Assembly: GCA_031216915.1 (NCBI GenBank)
Contig: CM062292.1
Coordinates: 1,608,457 to 1,672,456 of the forward strand
Direction: 5' to 3'
Source of the DNA: Pictodentalium vernedei
Lineage: Eukaryota > Mollusca > Scaphopoda > Dentaliida > Dentaliidae
Length of the DNA stretch: 64,000 bases
Each line of letters opens with the position of its first letter. Position 1 is the first letter of the stretch. Shown in pieces: positions 12,501 through 25,100 of this stretch. The notes beneath the pieces are model-generated. The model did no database searches and was not told where the DNA came from. It worked only from the letters and a program-made list of their open reading frames with translations. Both the position numbers and the translations under genes were made by a program.

Positions 12501-14160
12501 CACACTCTCCATTCCTCAGTTTGGAGCAGTACGGATAGCAAACACACTCTTCATTCCTCAGTTTGGAGCAGTAGGGATAGCAAACACACTTTTCATTCCT
12601 CAGTTTGGAGCAGTAGGGATAACAAACACACTCTTCATTCCTCAGTTTGGAGCAGTAGGGATTGCAAACACACTCTTCATTCCTCAGTTTGGAGCAGTAG
12701 GGATTGCAAACACACTCTTCAGTCCTCAGTTTGGAGCAGTAGGGATTGCAAACACACTCTTCCTTCCTCAGTTTGGAGCAGTAGGAATTGCAAACACACT
12801 CTTCATTCCTCAGTTTGGAACAGTAGGGATTGCAAACACACTCTTCATTCCTCCTGAGTTTGGAGCAGTAGGGATAACAAACACACTCTTCATTCCTCCT
12901 GAGTTTGGAGCAGTAGGGATAACAAACACACTCTCCATTCCTCAGTTTGGAGCAGTAGGGATAGCAAACACACTCTTCATTCCTCCTCAGTTTGGAGCAG
13001 TAGGGATAGCAAACACACTCTTCATTCCTCAGTTTGGAGCAGGAGGGATAGCAAACACACTCTTCATTCCTCAGTTTGGAGCAGTAGGGATAACAAACAC
13101 ACTCTTCATTCCTCAGTTTGGAGCAGTAGGGATAGCAAACACACTCTTCATTCCTCAGTTTGGAGCAGTAGGGATAGCAAACACACTCTTCATTCCTCAG
13201 TTTGGAGCAGTAGGGATAGCAAACACACTCTTCATTCCTCAGTTTGGAGCAGTAGGGATAACAAACACACTCTTCATTCCTCAGTTTGGAGCAGTAGGGA
13301 TAGCAAACACACTCTTCATTCCTCCTCAGTTTGGAGCAGTAGGGATAGCAAACACACTCTTCATTCCTCAGTTTGGAGCAGTAGGGATAGCAAACACACT
13401 CTTCATTCCTCAGTTTGGAGCAGTAGGGATAGCAAACACACTCTTCATTCCTCAGTTTGGAACAGTAGGGATAGCAAACACACTCTTCATTCCTCAGTTT
13501 GGAGCAGTAGGGATAGCAAACACACTCTTCATTCCTCAGTTTGGAGCAGTAGGGATAGCAAACACACTCTTCATTCCTCAGTTTGGAGCAGTAGGGATAG
13601 CAAACACACTCTTCATTCCTCAGTTTGGAGCAGTAGGGATAGCAAACACACTCTTCATTCCTCAGTTTGGAGCAGTAGGGATAACAAACACACTCTTCAT
13701 TCCTCAGTTTGGAGCAGTAGGGATAGCAAACACACTCTTCATTCCTCCTCAGTTTGGAGCAGTAGGGATAGCAAACACACTCTTCATTCCTCAGTTTGGA
13801 GCAGTAGGGATAGCAAACACACTCTTCATTCCTCAGTTTGGAGCAGTAGGGATAGCAAACACACTCTTCATTCCTCAGTTTGGAGCAGTAGGGATAGCAA
13901 ACACACTCTTCATTCCTCAGTTTGGAGCAGTAGGGATAGCAAACACACTCTTCATTCCTCAGTTTGGAGCAGTAGGGATAGCAAACACACTCTTCATTCC
14001 TCAGTTTGGAGCAGTAGGGATAGCAAACACACTCTTCATTCCTCCTCAGTTTGGAGCAGTAGGGATAGCAAACACACTCTTCATTCCTCCTCAGTTTGGA
14101 GCAGTAGGGATAGCAAACACACTCTTCATTTCTCAGTTTGGAGCAGTAGGGATAGCAAAC
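9505..14160. repeat. 42/45-bp minisatellite, about 109 copies
   Basis: The unit is CACACTCTTCATTCCTCAG followed by TTTGGAGCAGTAGGGATAGCAAA (42 bp). A common variant has an extra CCT/CTC triplet (45 bp). Every length variant is a multiple of three, so three of the six frames stay open for 1100-1580 codons. The plus frame from 9502 reads a 14-residue repeat (FGAVGIANTLFIPQ) and the minus frame a Cys-rich one (NEECVCYPYCSKLR). None of these frames has a convincing ATG start, signal peptide or non-repeat domain: the plus frame opens at TTG after upstream stops. The commonest variants (ATT/ATA, CTT/CTC) are third-position changes in the plus frame. I read it as non-coding minisatellite DNA, with a small chance that it is a repeat exon. 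Confidence 0.95.
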
Positions 14161-15338
14161 ATTCACCTTCTCTTTTTCTGTGGTATGAACATATGGCATG
14201 AGGGAAGTCAAACTCATAGCCTAAATGTCTATATCTTGCTGGGGGAGAGGGTGTGAAAGTTATTGGTTCATACTGCATAGCAGTCATCTTTGTTCAGTTG
14301 GTCTTTGTAACTGACCTCTGTTTTGTTTCTATTATTTTACATCAGTGGTATCGGAGATATTATGATTCTTGTTTATATAAACTTTATGAAATTATTCTGG
14401 ACTTTTTTCTCCTTCAATTAACATGCAATGGTCAGATAGTATTAGGAAGCATAGATGCAAGCCCGTGCCTATTCATCCATTATACATCATAGCACACTGA
14501 ATCAGACTGATTAAATCATAATTTCAAGTACTTTCAAGTTTATATTTTAAAATATTTGCCATGTAATCCAATTTGCCTGATGCAATATTGCCAATAACTT
14601 CTCGAGTCGACGCTTGAATAAATTACATTAAATTGAACACCTTTCACAGTGTTAAACGTCGTTAACCCAGGTCGCAGAAAAATGACCAGACGTGCACACT
14701 TGTGCGATATACGTAGCTCTAAGAGGCACGTGTACCGCACAAGTGTACGCGACAAGTCATTCTGTAGTCTCCTGCGCAGCCCACTCGGTATTCACCTAGG
14801 TCTATTAACAGTTACGTGATTCCACACCTGGAATTTGGAAATAAACGTTTGAAAATCCTGTTTCCTGAACAGTGGAATGAGACCTGGATTTTGATCATCT
14901 GTGTCGATATTTATAACTTTTTTATTTTAAAGTGAGAAATTGTGTCCTTTAGTCATACCGTATCAGGTTGTACGCGAAGTCCCATACGTCCATCGCCCGT
15001 GCGTGAGGCCTACCCCTGGGAGGGGGGGGGGTCGAACAGATAAAATCAGTTGTAACCGTTGAACTAATTGCAGTACAGTAGTGAGGTTAGTGTCAAAATG
15101 ACGGGTATCTGATGTACTTTACGACACACTATACTGAGATGCCAGTCAATGGAGTGCAACCTTTTTCCTGTATGAACAGGCTATTACCGCAAGTAGGCTC
15201 AATTGTATGCTGTACATGCCGTTTAACATGTATATCCCGTAAAGGGACGTCTAGAGAAATTAAGAATACACATTGTGGTTGTTTCCCAACTTTATTGAAT
15301 GGTATCATTGACATCATTCTACATTAACCATTGAACAA
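14161..15338. other. No gene seen
   Basis: Unique-looking sequence with short open frames only and a G homopolymer near 15020. A weak inverted repeat (cacacttgtgcg / cgcacaagtgt) is at about 14690-14745. Confidence 0.45.
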
Positions 15339-15346
15339 CTGCAGAA

Positions 15347-15912
15347 TAGAGCTGTAGGTTTTAAAATTTCTTGTTCGGTTTCGGTTTTGGTTTTTCAGGT
15401 GGAGTAAAACCTCGTTTCGGTTCGGTTTTCGGTTTGTTCATGAGGCCAAGTAAAATTCAATAAAACTCATTCTTATGTCCGGAGTCATAACTGAATGCTA
15501 GTGAAATTGAGTGAAACTCAATGAATGCCCGAAATAAGCTCTAATACATGAAGAATGAGGAAGGCCAATATAATAATTACCTAAATATACAGAACGTTCA
15601 TTGTGCTTGGCCATTTTTCGAGGTCTGACACCTACACGCAACTTGAGGAAAGCTGCAAACACAACTAAACTGAACTGTGGGAAATTCACAGAATGTAGCC
15701 TTCCCAGAGTAGTGAGAGTACCCAGACACTGCCATTAGCAGTTTCTGGGTACTCTCACTACTCTGGAATGGCTACATTCTGTGAATTTCTGCAGCAAGAG
15801 AGTATTTAATAAAAAACGAAAACTCTTAGATTACAGGATGTCGACGGTTTCGGTTTCGGTTTTTAAAAAAAACTAAATACCTCGGTTCGGTTTCGGTTAA
15901 TATACATCTCTA
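15347..15912. mobile_element. Non-autonomous hAT-type element, 566 bp
   Basis: The left end is TAGAGCTGTA and the right end read inward is TAGAGATGTA. Identical 8-bp flanks CTGCAGAA lie at 15339-15346 and 15913-15920. Subterminal regions repeat CGGTTTCGGTT. No transposase frame is present. A palindrome is nested inside at 15681-15789. Confidence 0.88.
15681..15789. mobile_element. Palindromic foldback nested in the hAT element
   Basis: Arms run from GAAATTCACAGAATGTAGCC through AGAGTAGTGAGAGTACCCAGA and return as TCTGGGTACTCTCACTACTCT to GTGAATTTC, with a loop of about 15 bases. Near-perfect pairing suggests a young foldback or MITE. Confidence 0.8.
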
Positions 15913-16480
15913 CTGCAGAAGATAATAAAATATGGTTAATGAATCATCACACAAAAATGCTGGGCAACAATCGGTTGAACCGATGTCCGATTGCCCACAA
16001 TCGGCCGATTGGGGTCACCGATTCTGATCACCGGCTAAACACTATTGGCTGCAGGTACCAACATGAAATTTATATGGATTTGTATATACCTACCCCCTTA
16101 ATATGATAGTTTATATGTGTAAATGGCCTTATCGGCGATATAATTGATTATAAACGTTTAAACAAGCACAGGACTTGGTGATTTTATGTGGAAGAAAAAA
16201 ATGACTTTTTTGGTTATTTACACGCTCTTTCCGGACATGCACCACTCAACCACCCACCCACCCTCCTTGTGTCCGGAAATTTTCGGGTGGCCCCGCCCCC
16301 CCCCCTCCCCTGCACAAAATGGTGATATACAGGCCGAGTTACTTTGCTTACTCATTACTCATACTGTGTAAGAATATGAATGGTTACTATGCTCACTGCT
16401 CAGCTTGACCTCATATTTGAGCTGATTAATTAATTATTGGTTGCATACTGATTTTTAGGTTAACTTGACAAAGTCCACAT
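15913..16480. other. No gene seen
   Basis: Unique-looking sequence. A small ATCGG/CCGAT-rich stretch lies at 15968-16035 and a C homopolymer near 16295. Confidence 0.4.
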
Positions 16481-16484
16481 TTTT

Positions 16485-16790
16485 TTCAGCACAGGCTACA
16501 CCAACTTAATGGGATGACTCGTTTTGGAATAATTTCACTGTAACTTGGTAATACTGGTTGACCTACATTAACTGTGAGGGCCACATTAAACCAGGCCCCA
16601 ACTCTTTAGTACAGTCCACACCTCAATTTTTTTGAAAACCTAGCATGTAGGGAACATAAATTAACTTTTTCTCAATTATCACAATTTTTGTCTTATTTCA
16701 TCATCCTTTCATAAACATTGAACATTACCCTTTTCATCAAACACTACACAAGTCAAGTTAAGCTAGTGTTACTGACACTTTTTTGGCCGC
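16485..16790. repeat. Flanking block of the 146-bp satellite, copy 2 of 3
   Basis: Same ~300-bp block as 4690-4990, starting 'gggatgactcgttttggaataatttcactgtaac'. It lies immediately before the second 146-bp field. Confidence 0.75.
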
Positions 16791-18590
16791 TACGGGAGCT
16801 CGAAACCCCCAAAATCGTTAGCACAGTCTACAGGTCGTATTCATGAAGGAACCTCATTGTAACCTAGTAGGGTGACTCTGTATAATGTCAAGATGAGAAC
16901 GTCCCAATTTGGTCGCGATCGGTCAACCACGACGGCTGCGCGGGCCTGAAATCTGAAAACCTTTAGCACAGTCTACAGGTCGGATTTATGAAGGGATTTC
17001 ATTCTATCTTAGAGGGATGACTCTGTATGATGCCTAGATGAGCATGCTCTATTTGGGTCGGGTTCAGTCAACCGTGACGGCCACAAGGACACGTTATCCA
17101 GATTCCTTTTTGCACAGTCTACAGCTTGCACTTTTAAAAGGGTTTCATTGTAAATTGTTAGGATTACTCGGTATAATGTCTACATGAGAACATCCTATTT
17201 TGACCTTGATCGGTCAAGTGTAAGGGTCGCACAGGCACATGACCTAGATTTGTTTAGTACAGCCTACAGTTCATATTTATGTTGCGACTTTATTGTAATT
17301 TCGAAGGATAACCCTGTATGATGTCTAGATGAGACTATCGTATTTTGGTCACGATCAGTCAGCCGTGACAAGTTATTTTTAAGAAGGGATTTCATTGTAA
17401 CTTGGTAGGATAAATTGGTATGATTTCTAGATGAGACTATCCTATTTTGGGCACGATCTGTCAGCCGTGACAGGTTATCTTTATGAAGGGATTTCATTGT
17501 AACTTGGTAGGATAACTTGGTATGATTTCTAGATGAGACTATCCTATTTTGGTCACGATCAGTCAGCCGTGATAGGTTATTTTTATGAAGGGATTTCATT
17601 GTAACTTGGTAGGATAACTTGGTATGATTTCTAGATGAGACTATCCTATTTTGTACACGATCAGTCAGCCGTGACAGGTTATTTTTATGAAGGGATTCCA
17701 TTGTAACTTGGTAGGATAACTTGGTAGGATTTCTAGATGAGACTGTCCTATTTTGGACACGATCAGTCAGCCGTGACAGGTTATTTTTATGAAGAGATTT
17801 CATTGTATATTGGTAGGATACCTTGGCATGATTTCTAGATGAGACTATCCATTTTTGGACACGATCAATCAGCTGTGACAGGTTATTTTGTTAAATTACA
17901 GTGTCACTGACATTTACTTTAGCTGAACTTGACAAAAGCAATATAGGCTATTTCCATCAGGCCTGCAGAAGTATGTTAGTCTGTTCACATTTGCGTTAAC
18001 ATCGGCTGCAACCCGAAGTTTTTGTCCGATCATCACAAAATTTTGATGCAGGTTCAAGGTCAAGTCTAAATGAGAACGCACCAATTTGGTCGCGACCGGT
18101 CAGCCGTGACGGCTGGGTGAGGTCGAAACCCGAAAACCGTTAACACAGTCTACAGGTTGTATTTATGAAGAGATTTCATTGTAACGTGATATGATGACTA
18201 CATATAACGTCTGGATGAGAACGTCCTATATTGGTTAGGTTCAGTCAACCACGACGGCCACGGGGGCACGACGTTACCCAGATTCATTTAGTACAGTCTA
18301 CAGGTTGCATTTATTAAGGGATTTCATTGAAAATTGGTAGAATGACCCAGTATAATGTCCTGATGAGAACGTCCTATTTTGGCTATGATCGGTTAACAGT
18401 GACAGCCGCGGTCTCGTGACTTTGATTTGTTTAGCACAGTCTACTACATTTCATATTTATAAAGCTATTTCGTTATAGGTTGGAAGGATAGTTCAGTATG
18501 ATGTCAAGATGAGACTCTCGTATTTTGGTCACGATCGGTCAGCCTTGAACACCGGACCTAGATTTCTTTAGCAATGTCTGTGGGTCATAT
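16790..18590. repeat. ~146-bp satellite, second field, with a 102-bp derivative
   Basis: Units spaced about 146 bp occupy 16790-17320 and 18030-18590. Between them, about 17322-17890, the 'tctagatgagacta' motif recurs exactly every 102 bp (17423, 17525, 17627). That is the same unit with an internal loss of about 44 bp. As 102 is a multiple of three, the minus strand shows a 179-codon open frame with a 34-residue repeat, which is an artefact. Confidence 0.88.
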
Positions 18591-18890
18591 TTATGAAAGG
18601 ATTTTATTGCAACTTAGTAGGATCACTTGTTTTGGAATGATTTTACTGTAACTTCGTAAATTTAGTTGACATATCTGAGAAGGCCACATCAACCCAGGCC
18701 TCAATTCTTTAATATAGTCTACTCCCCAAATTATTTTTATTGAAAACATAGCATGCAGGCAACAGAAACTAACATTCTCAGTTATCACAATTCTTGTCTT
18801 ACTTCATAATACTTTCATAAATATTAAACATTATCCTTTTCATCCAACATTACACACAGTCAAGTTAAGGTACAGAGCCATTGACACTTT
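18590..18890. repeat. Flanking block of the 146-bp satellite, copy 3 of 3
   Basis: Third copy of the ~300-bp block, from 'aggatcacttgttttggaatgattttactgtaac' to 'cacacagtcaagttaaggtac'. Confidence 0.75.
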
Positions 18891-19685
18891 CATTGCAGAT
18901 AAGGAGGTAGGACCACTTTCACGTGCAGACCACAGTACCACAATAAATTGTTATTTTGTGCTGTCGTAAAACTTCAAGTTATCTGGATATTTAGTTGCAG
19001 CTTTTAAACAGATTGGAAATATTCCCAGAATGCGCTAAAACCTATCGCTACAGTCACCTAGAGTAAAAAAATTGAAAAATAACCCCTCCTTCCGGGGAAG
19101 GGGGAGGCGCCCCATTAAAGTATCTATCCCTAGTTGAAATGTTCATAGTTCTACACCCCCCCCCCCCCCCCAACTCCACACTCCCCCATTGGTGGTCGCC
19201 TATTGGAACACATTTAGTACTGTAATACCTAAATGTCCAGATGAAATTACACTTTGTAGAGAATGGTTGTAGAACGGAATATTTTAATATGTTGCATCAC
19301 AGAACATTGTTTTTGTATGATATTAGAAGGGTGTTTGTGCATATTGCGTTAATTATTACTGACCATTGCTCAATACTAATGAGCTTCCAAGTCCCTGTGG
19401 TTACATGCTTTGGGGTTCCTCCTTACGCCTTGCATATTGTCATATTTATATTTTTTTTTTATCCGTAGACCAAATGTAGTAAAATTTGACACATCGCTAC
19501 CTCAGTGTACTGTCTAAAGTGTTTTTGGTTAAAATTCAGTCCGCCATGACCACGTGCGACGCTGCATGCTTTCAACAAATGTTTCGACAAAGCTTGCATC
19601 CGGAGCACTCCCACGTGCTATGAGATTGAAAACCACACTGAATCGAAGTTTTGAACAGTACAACATATCATTTATATCATAAATT
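18891..19685. other. No gene seen
   Basis: Contains a C homopolymer at about 19156-19171 and short open frames without family resemblance. Confidence 0.4.
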
Positions 19686-19693
19686 CCAACCAC

Positions 19694-20227
19694 AAGAGGC
19701 GGACTGGGTTGCATGGTCCACCAGGAAAATTCCAGTTGGGGCCCTTATTGGGTGGCCCCTAGGGATCCCAAAATAGATGCAGCCAGTACCTGTTAGACAC
19801 TGAAATTTTGTGAAAACTCCCAACTGGCGAAATGGATCTGATTTCTGAGAATCCAGGCATATTTATGGCAGTCCACATCGAGAACATTTCGATATAACAG
19901 CAGTCCTGTCTTCCACTGTTCGCTCAGATGCAAGGAAATAACGTTCTTGTAATTTGAAAAATCAAATTTTCTCCCGTTTTGCCGAACTGTGGTCGCCCAG
20001 GTGGGTCTGGGCATCCCCACCCAACCCCCTGTTGATACCATTCTTGCCTAATGAGTGATGAAGACGATAAAACATGCCATCAAAATGTCCTCTGTGTGAA
20101 CTCTCATTGATTACTCAGATGTAAGGAAGCAGCTTTCATTCAGTTCGAAAAATCAAAATTTTCTCTGCTTCGCGGGGTCCGCCTTAATTCCTTTTCCAAT
20201 AAGTTTTTTTGGCCAAGTCCGCCCCTG
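19694..20227. mobile_element. Old non-autonomous hAT-type element, 534 bp
   Basis: The left end reads AAGAGGCGGACTGGG and the right end read inward CAGGGGCGGACTTGG, close to the CAGGGGCGG-type ends of many hAT elements. The flanks CCAACCAC (19686-19693) and CCAATCAC (20228-20235) match at 7 of 8 bases. Two internal stretches around 'gctcagatgcaaggaa' and 'actcagatgtaaggaa' are related. No transposase frame. Confidence 0.72.
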
Positions 20228-20404
20228 CCAATCACATCGTTAAAGCATGCATGATATAGTTAGTACATGTGTTCAGTCATAACTGTAGTCAAGACAGCTG
20301 GTGTAAGTTGGGGCTACACCCAATTGGTCATCCTCGTGAAGCCTCTGCCAGGAGACTTCTGTGCACGTGCATGAGTAATTTTCTCCATTTACAAAGAAAA
20401 TTTC

Positions 20405-21960
20405 CATCAATATCTGGATTGGTGCTGTATTCTGGGTGCCTGTGTCAATATCGAGATCGGTGCTGTATGCTGGGTGCATGTGTCAGTATCTGGATTGGTG
20501 CTGTATGCTGGGTACCTGGGGCAATATCTGGATCGGTGCTGTATGCTGGATGCCTGTGCCAATATCCGGATCCCTGCTGTATGCTGGGTGCCTATGTCAA
20601 CGTGTGGATCGGTGGTGTGTGCTGAGTGCCTGTGTCAATATCTGGATCGGTGTTGTATGATCGATGCCTGGGATAATATTTGGATCGGTGCTTTTGCTGG
20701 GTGCCTGTGTCAAAATCTGGATCGATGCTGTATGCTGGTGCCTATGTCAATATCTGGATCGGTGCTGTATGATGTGTGCCTATGTCAATATCTGGATCGG
20801 TGCTGTGTGCTGGGGTGCCTATGTCGAAATCTGGGTCGGTGCTGTGTGCTGGGTGTCGTGTCAATATCTGGATTGGTGCTGTGTGTTGTGCGCCTACGTC
20901 AATATCTGGATTGGTGCTGTATGCTGGGTGCCATTTCAATATCTGAATCGGTGCTGTATGTTGGGTTCCTATGTCAATACCTGGATCGGTGGTGTGTGTT
21001 GGGTGCCTGGGACAATATATGGATCAGTGCTGTATGCTGGGTACCTGTGTCAATATCTGGATCGGTGCTGTATTCTGGGTGACTATGTCAATATCTGGAT
21101 CGGTGTTGTGTGCTGGGGGCCAGTGTCAGTATCTGGATCGGTGCTGTGTGCTGGGTGCCCCTGTCAATATCTGGGTTGGTACTGTATGTTGGATGTATAT
21201 GTCAGGATCTGAATCGGTGATGTATGCTGAGTGCCTATGTCAATAGCTGGATCGGTGCTGTATGCTGGGTCCCTATGTCAACATCTGATCGGTGTTGTGT
21301 GCTGGGTGCCTATGTCAATATAGGGATCGGTGCTGTATGCTGGGTGCCTATGTCAATATCTGGATCGGTGTTGTATGCTGGGTGACTCTGTCAATATCAG
21401 GATCGGTGCTGTATTCTGGGTGCCTATGTCGATATCTGGGTCGGTTTTGTGTGCTGGGTGCCTGTGTCAGTATCTGGATCGGTGCTGTTTGCTGGGTGAC
21501 TATGTCAATATCTGGATCGGTGTAGTGTGCTGGGTGCCAGTGTCAGTATCTGGATCGGTGCTGTGTGCTGGGTGCCTGTGTCAATATCTGGATCGGTGCT
21601 GTGTGCTGGATGCCTATATCAAATACCTGGATCTGTGCTGTGTGCTAGGTGCCTGTGTCAATATCTGGATCGGTGCTGTATGCTGGGTGCATATGTCAGG
21701 ATCTGAATCGGTGATGTATGCTGAGTGCCTATGTCAAAAGCTGGATCGGTGCTGTATGCTGGGTCCCTATGTCAATATCTGATCGGTGTTGTGTGCTGGG
21801 TGCCTATGCCAATATAGGGATCGGTGCTGTATGCTGGGTTCCTTTGTCAATATCTGGATCGGTGTTGTATGCTAGGTGCCTTTGTCAATATCTGGATCGG
21901 TGCTGTTTTCTGGGTGCCTATGTCGATATCTGAATCGGTTCTGTGTTCTGGGTGCCTGTG
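20405..21960. repeat. 38-bp minisatellite, about 40 copies
   Basis: The unit is ATCTGGATCGGTGCTGTATG followed by CTGGGTGCCTATGTCAAT, with substitutions and single-base indels. The overlapping open frames in all three plus phases follow from the repeat and are not genes. Confidence 0.93.
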
Positions 21961-22190
21961 TAGTTACATATTATGCATTTTAGTTTAACATGGTATATGC
22001 TTGGCGGTGGTTGTGGTATACAGTATTGTAATTAAAGCCATGGCTTCTTTCATGATCAGATCGCGACACACTCGAGATTTCATAAATAAAATGTAACTCT
22101 ATCAAGACCGAATCGCGAAAATCATATTTTGAGATGCAATGTTTTCTTATTGTTGTGGTGGGGAATGCAGGCAGATAATTTCAATTTTCA
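21961..22190. other. Spacer between two minisatellites
   Basis: About 230 bp of unique-looking sequence with nothing recognisable. Confidence 0.5.
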
Positions 22191-25100
22191 ATCTGTCATA
22201 TAAGCTCTTCCAGCAGTGTACTATAAATTATACAAAACGTTTTATCATTGTACCACACATTACAGAAACATTTCCATCACATGTACCATATATTTTATAA
22301 AGCTTTCCACCAGTCCACCATATATTTATCTAAAGCTTTCCATCAGGGAAACAAATATTATGTAATCCTAGAAAGTAGTTCGCTACACATTTTATAAACA
22401 TTTCCATCAAAGTTCCACAGATTAAATTAACCTTTTCATCAGTGCAACACACATTATATAACCCTTCCCATCAGTAAGTCACACATTGCATAAACGTATC
22501 CATTGGTGTACCACACATTATATAAACTTGTCCATCAGTGTACCACACATTATATAACCCTTACCAACAGTGAGCCACCTATTATATAAACTTGTTCATC
22601 AGTGTACCACACATTATATAAACCTTTCCACCAGTGAGCCACCTATTACATACACTTCTCCATCAGTGTATCAAACATCATATAAACCTTTCCACCAGTG
22701 AGCCACCTATTATATAAACTTGTCCATCAGTGTACCAGACATTATATAACAGTTACCAACAGTGAGCCACCTATTATATAAACTTGTCCATCAGTGTACC
22801 ACACATTATATAACCCTTACCAACAGTGAGCCACCTATTACATACACTTCTCCATCAGTGTATCAAACATCATATAAACCTTTCCACCAGTGAGCCACCT
22901 ATTATATAAACTTGTCCATCAGTGTACCACACATTATATAACCCTTACCAACAGTGAGCCACCTATTATATAAACGTGTCCATCAGTGCACCACACATTA
23001 TATAAACCTTTCCACCAGTGAGCCACCTATTACATACACTTCTCCATCAGTGTATCAAACATCATATAAACTTTTCCACCAGTGAGCCACCTATTATATA
23101 AACTTGTCCATCAATGTACCACACATTATATAACCCTTACCAACAGTGAGCCACCTATTATATAAACTTGTCCATCAGTGTACCACACATTATATAACCC
23201 TTACCAACAGTGAGCCACCTATTATATAAACCTGCCCATCGGTGTACCACACATTATATAACAGTTTCCACCAGTGAGCCACCTATTATATAAACTTGTC
23301 CATCAGTGTACCACACATTATATAAACCGTTCCACCAGTGAGCCACCTATTATATAAACGTGTCCATCAGTGTACCACACATTATATAAATCGTTCCACT
23401 AGTGAGCCACCTATTATATAAACTTGTCCATCAGTGCGCCACACATTATATATACCTTTCCACCAGTGAGCTGCCTATTACATAAACTTGTCCGTCAATG
23501 TACCAAACATTATACAAACCTTTCCTCCAATGAGCCACCTATTATATAAAACTGTCCATCAGTGTACAACACATTATATAACCCTGTCCACCAGTGAGCC
23601 ACCTATTATATAAAATTGTCCATCCGTGTATCACACATTATAAAAACCTTTCCACCAGTATGCCCCCATCAGTGCAACATACACTATATGAAGCATTCCA
23701 TGAATGGGCCACATATTATATAAAATTTTACCCCAGTGCACCACATATAATATAATCACACTCGTGCACCGCAGATAACATAAATCAAACTAGTGTACCA
23801 CACATAATATACATCTTTCCATGAGTAAACCTTGCAATCCGTGCACCGTTTATAATATAAACCTTCCCACTCTTGCACCATGGACTATACAAACCTTGCC
23901 ATCGATGCACAACACATTATAAAACTTCTTCTCAAGTGCTCCCGATATTATAGAAAACTCTCCATCAGTACACCATATATAATATAAACATTTCCATGCG
24001 TGGACCACATATTATATAACCATATCCGTCTGTGCACAACACATTATATAAACTCTTCCATCCAGAATATTTTCAGCAATGTACCATGTATTTTTTCAAC
24101 GTTTACATCAGTGTACCACATACCATATAAACCTTTCCATTCAGCCTATGTGCCATTTATTATATAAACCTTTCATTCAGTGTACCACATATCATGTAAA
24201 CGTTTACATCGGTGTATGTGTACCACATATTTTATAAATATTACATTCGATGTAACACGCATTATATAAACCTTTCCATTACTGTACCACATATTCTATA
24301 AATATTATATAAAAAATTTCCATCAGTGTACCACACATAATATAAACATTTCATTCAGTGCAGCACACATTATATAAATCTTCCCATCAGTGTTCTACAT
24401 ATTATAAATACATTTCATTATGTGTACTGCATATTGTATGAACCTTTCATTCGGTGTACCACAGAATAAAATCATCCATTCAGTGGACCACATATTATCT
24501 AACCATTTCATTCAGCGCATCACATATATAAACCTTTCCTCCAGTGCGTTTCACGTTATATAAACCTTATCATTAGTGCCCCACACATTCCATAAACCTT
24601 TCCACCAGTGCACCACATATTATATAAACTTTTCACTCAGTGCACCATATATTATATAAATTCCCTTTTCAGCCCCCTTTCAGTGCGCAACCTATTATAT
24701 AAACTTTATAGTCAGTTACCTGCATATGATACAAACTTGTTCATCAGCGCACTATATATTATATGAACTTTTCCATCAGCGGGCCTCATAATATACACCT
24801 TTACTTTAGTGCAACATATATTTTACAAACCTGACTGTTAGTCACCACACATTATGTAGACTTCTCCACCAGTGCCCCGCATATTAAATAATATTTTCCC
24901 TTCGTACCCCGCACATTATATACACCTGTCCATCGTTACACCACTCGTTACATACACCTTACCATTAGTGTCCACACATTCTATAAGCCCACCATGCAGT
25001 GTACCCCATAGTATATAAACATTTCCAATAGTGCCCTCCCCCCAGACATTATCTAAACCTTTTCGTCAGTGCATCCATACAATATATAAACATGTTCACC

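Noticed and set aside
9486..14256. Three very long open frames (1123, 1574 and 1584 codons) as giant repeat proteins
   Set aside because: They all lie on the same 42/45-bp minisatellite, start at non-ATG codons and end in unrelated sequence. Open frames in three phases follow from the unit length.
17264..17803. 179-codon minus-strand repeat protein
   Set aside because: Produced by the 102-bp satellite derivative.
20269..21933. Cys/Trp/Gly-rich plus-strand ORFs
   Set aside because: Produced by the 38-bp minisatellite; all three phases are similar.
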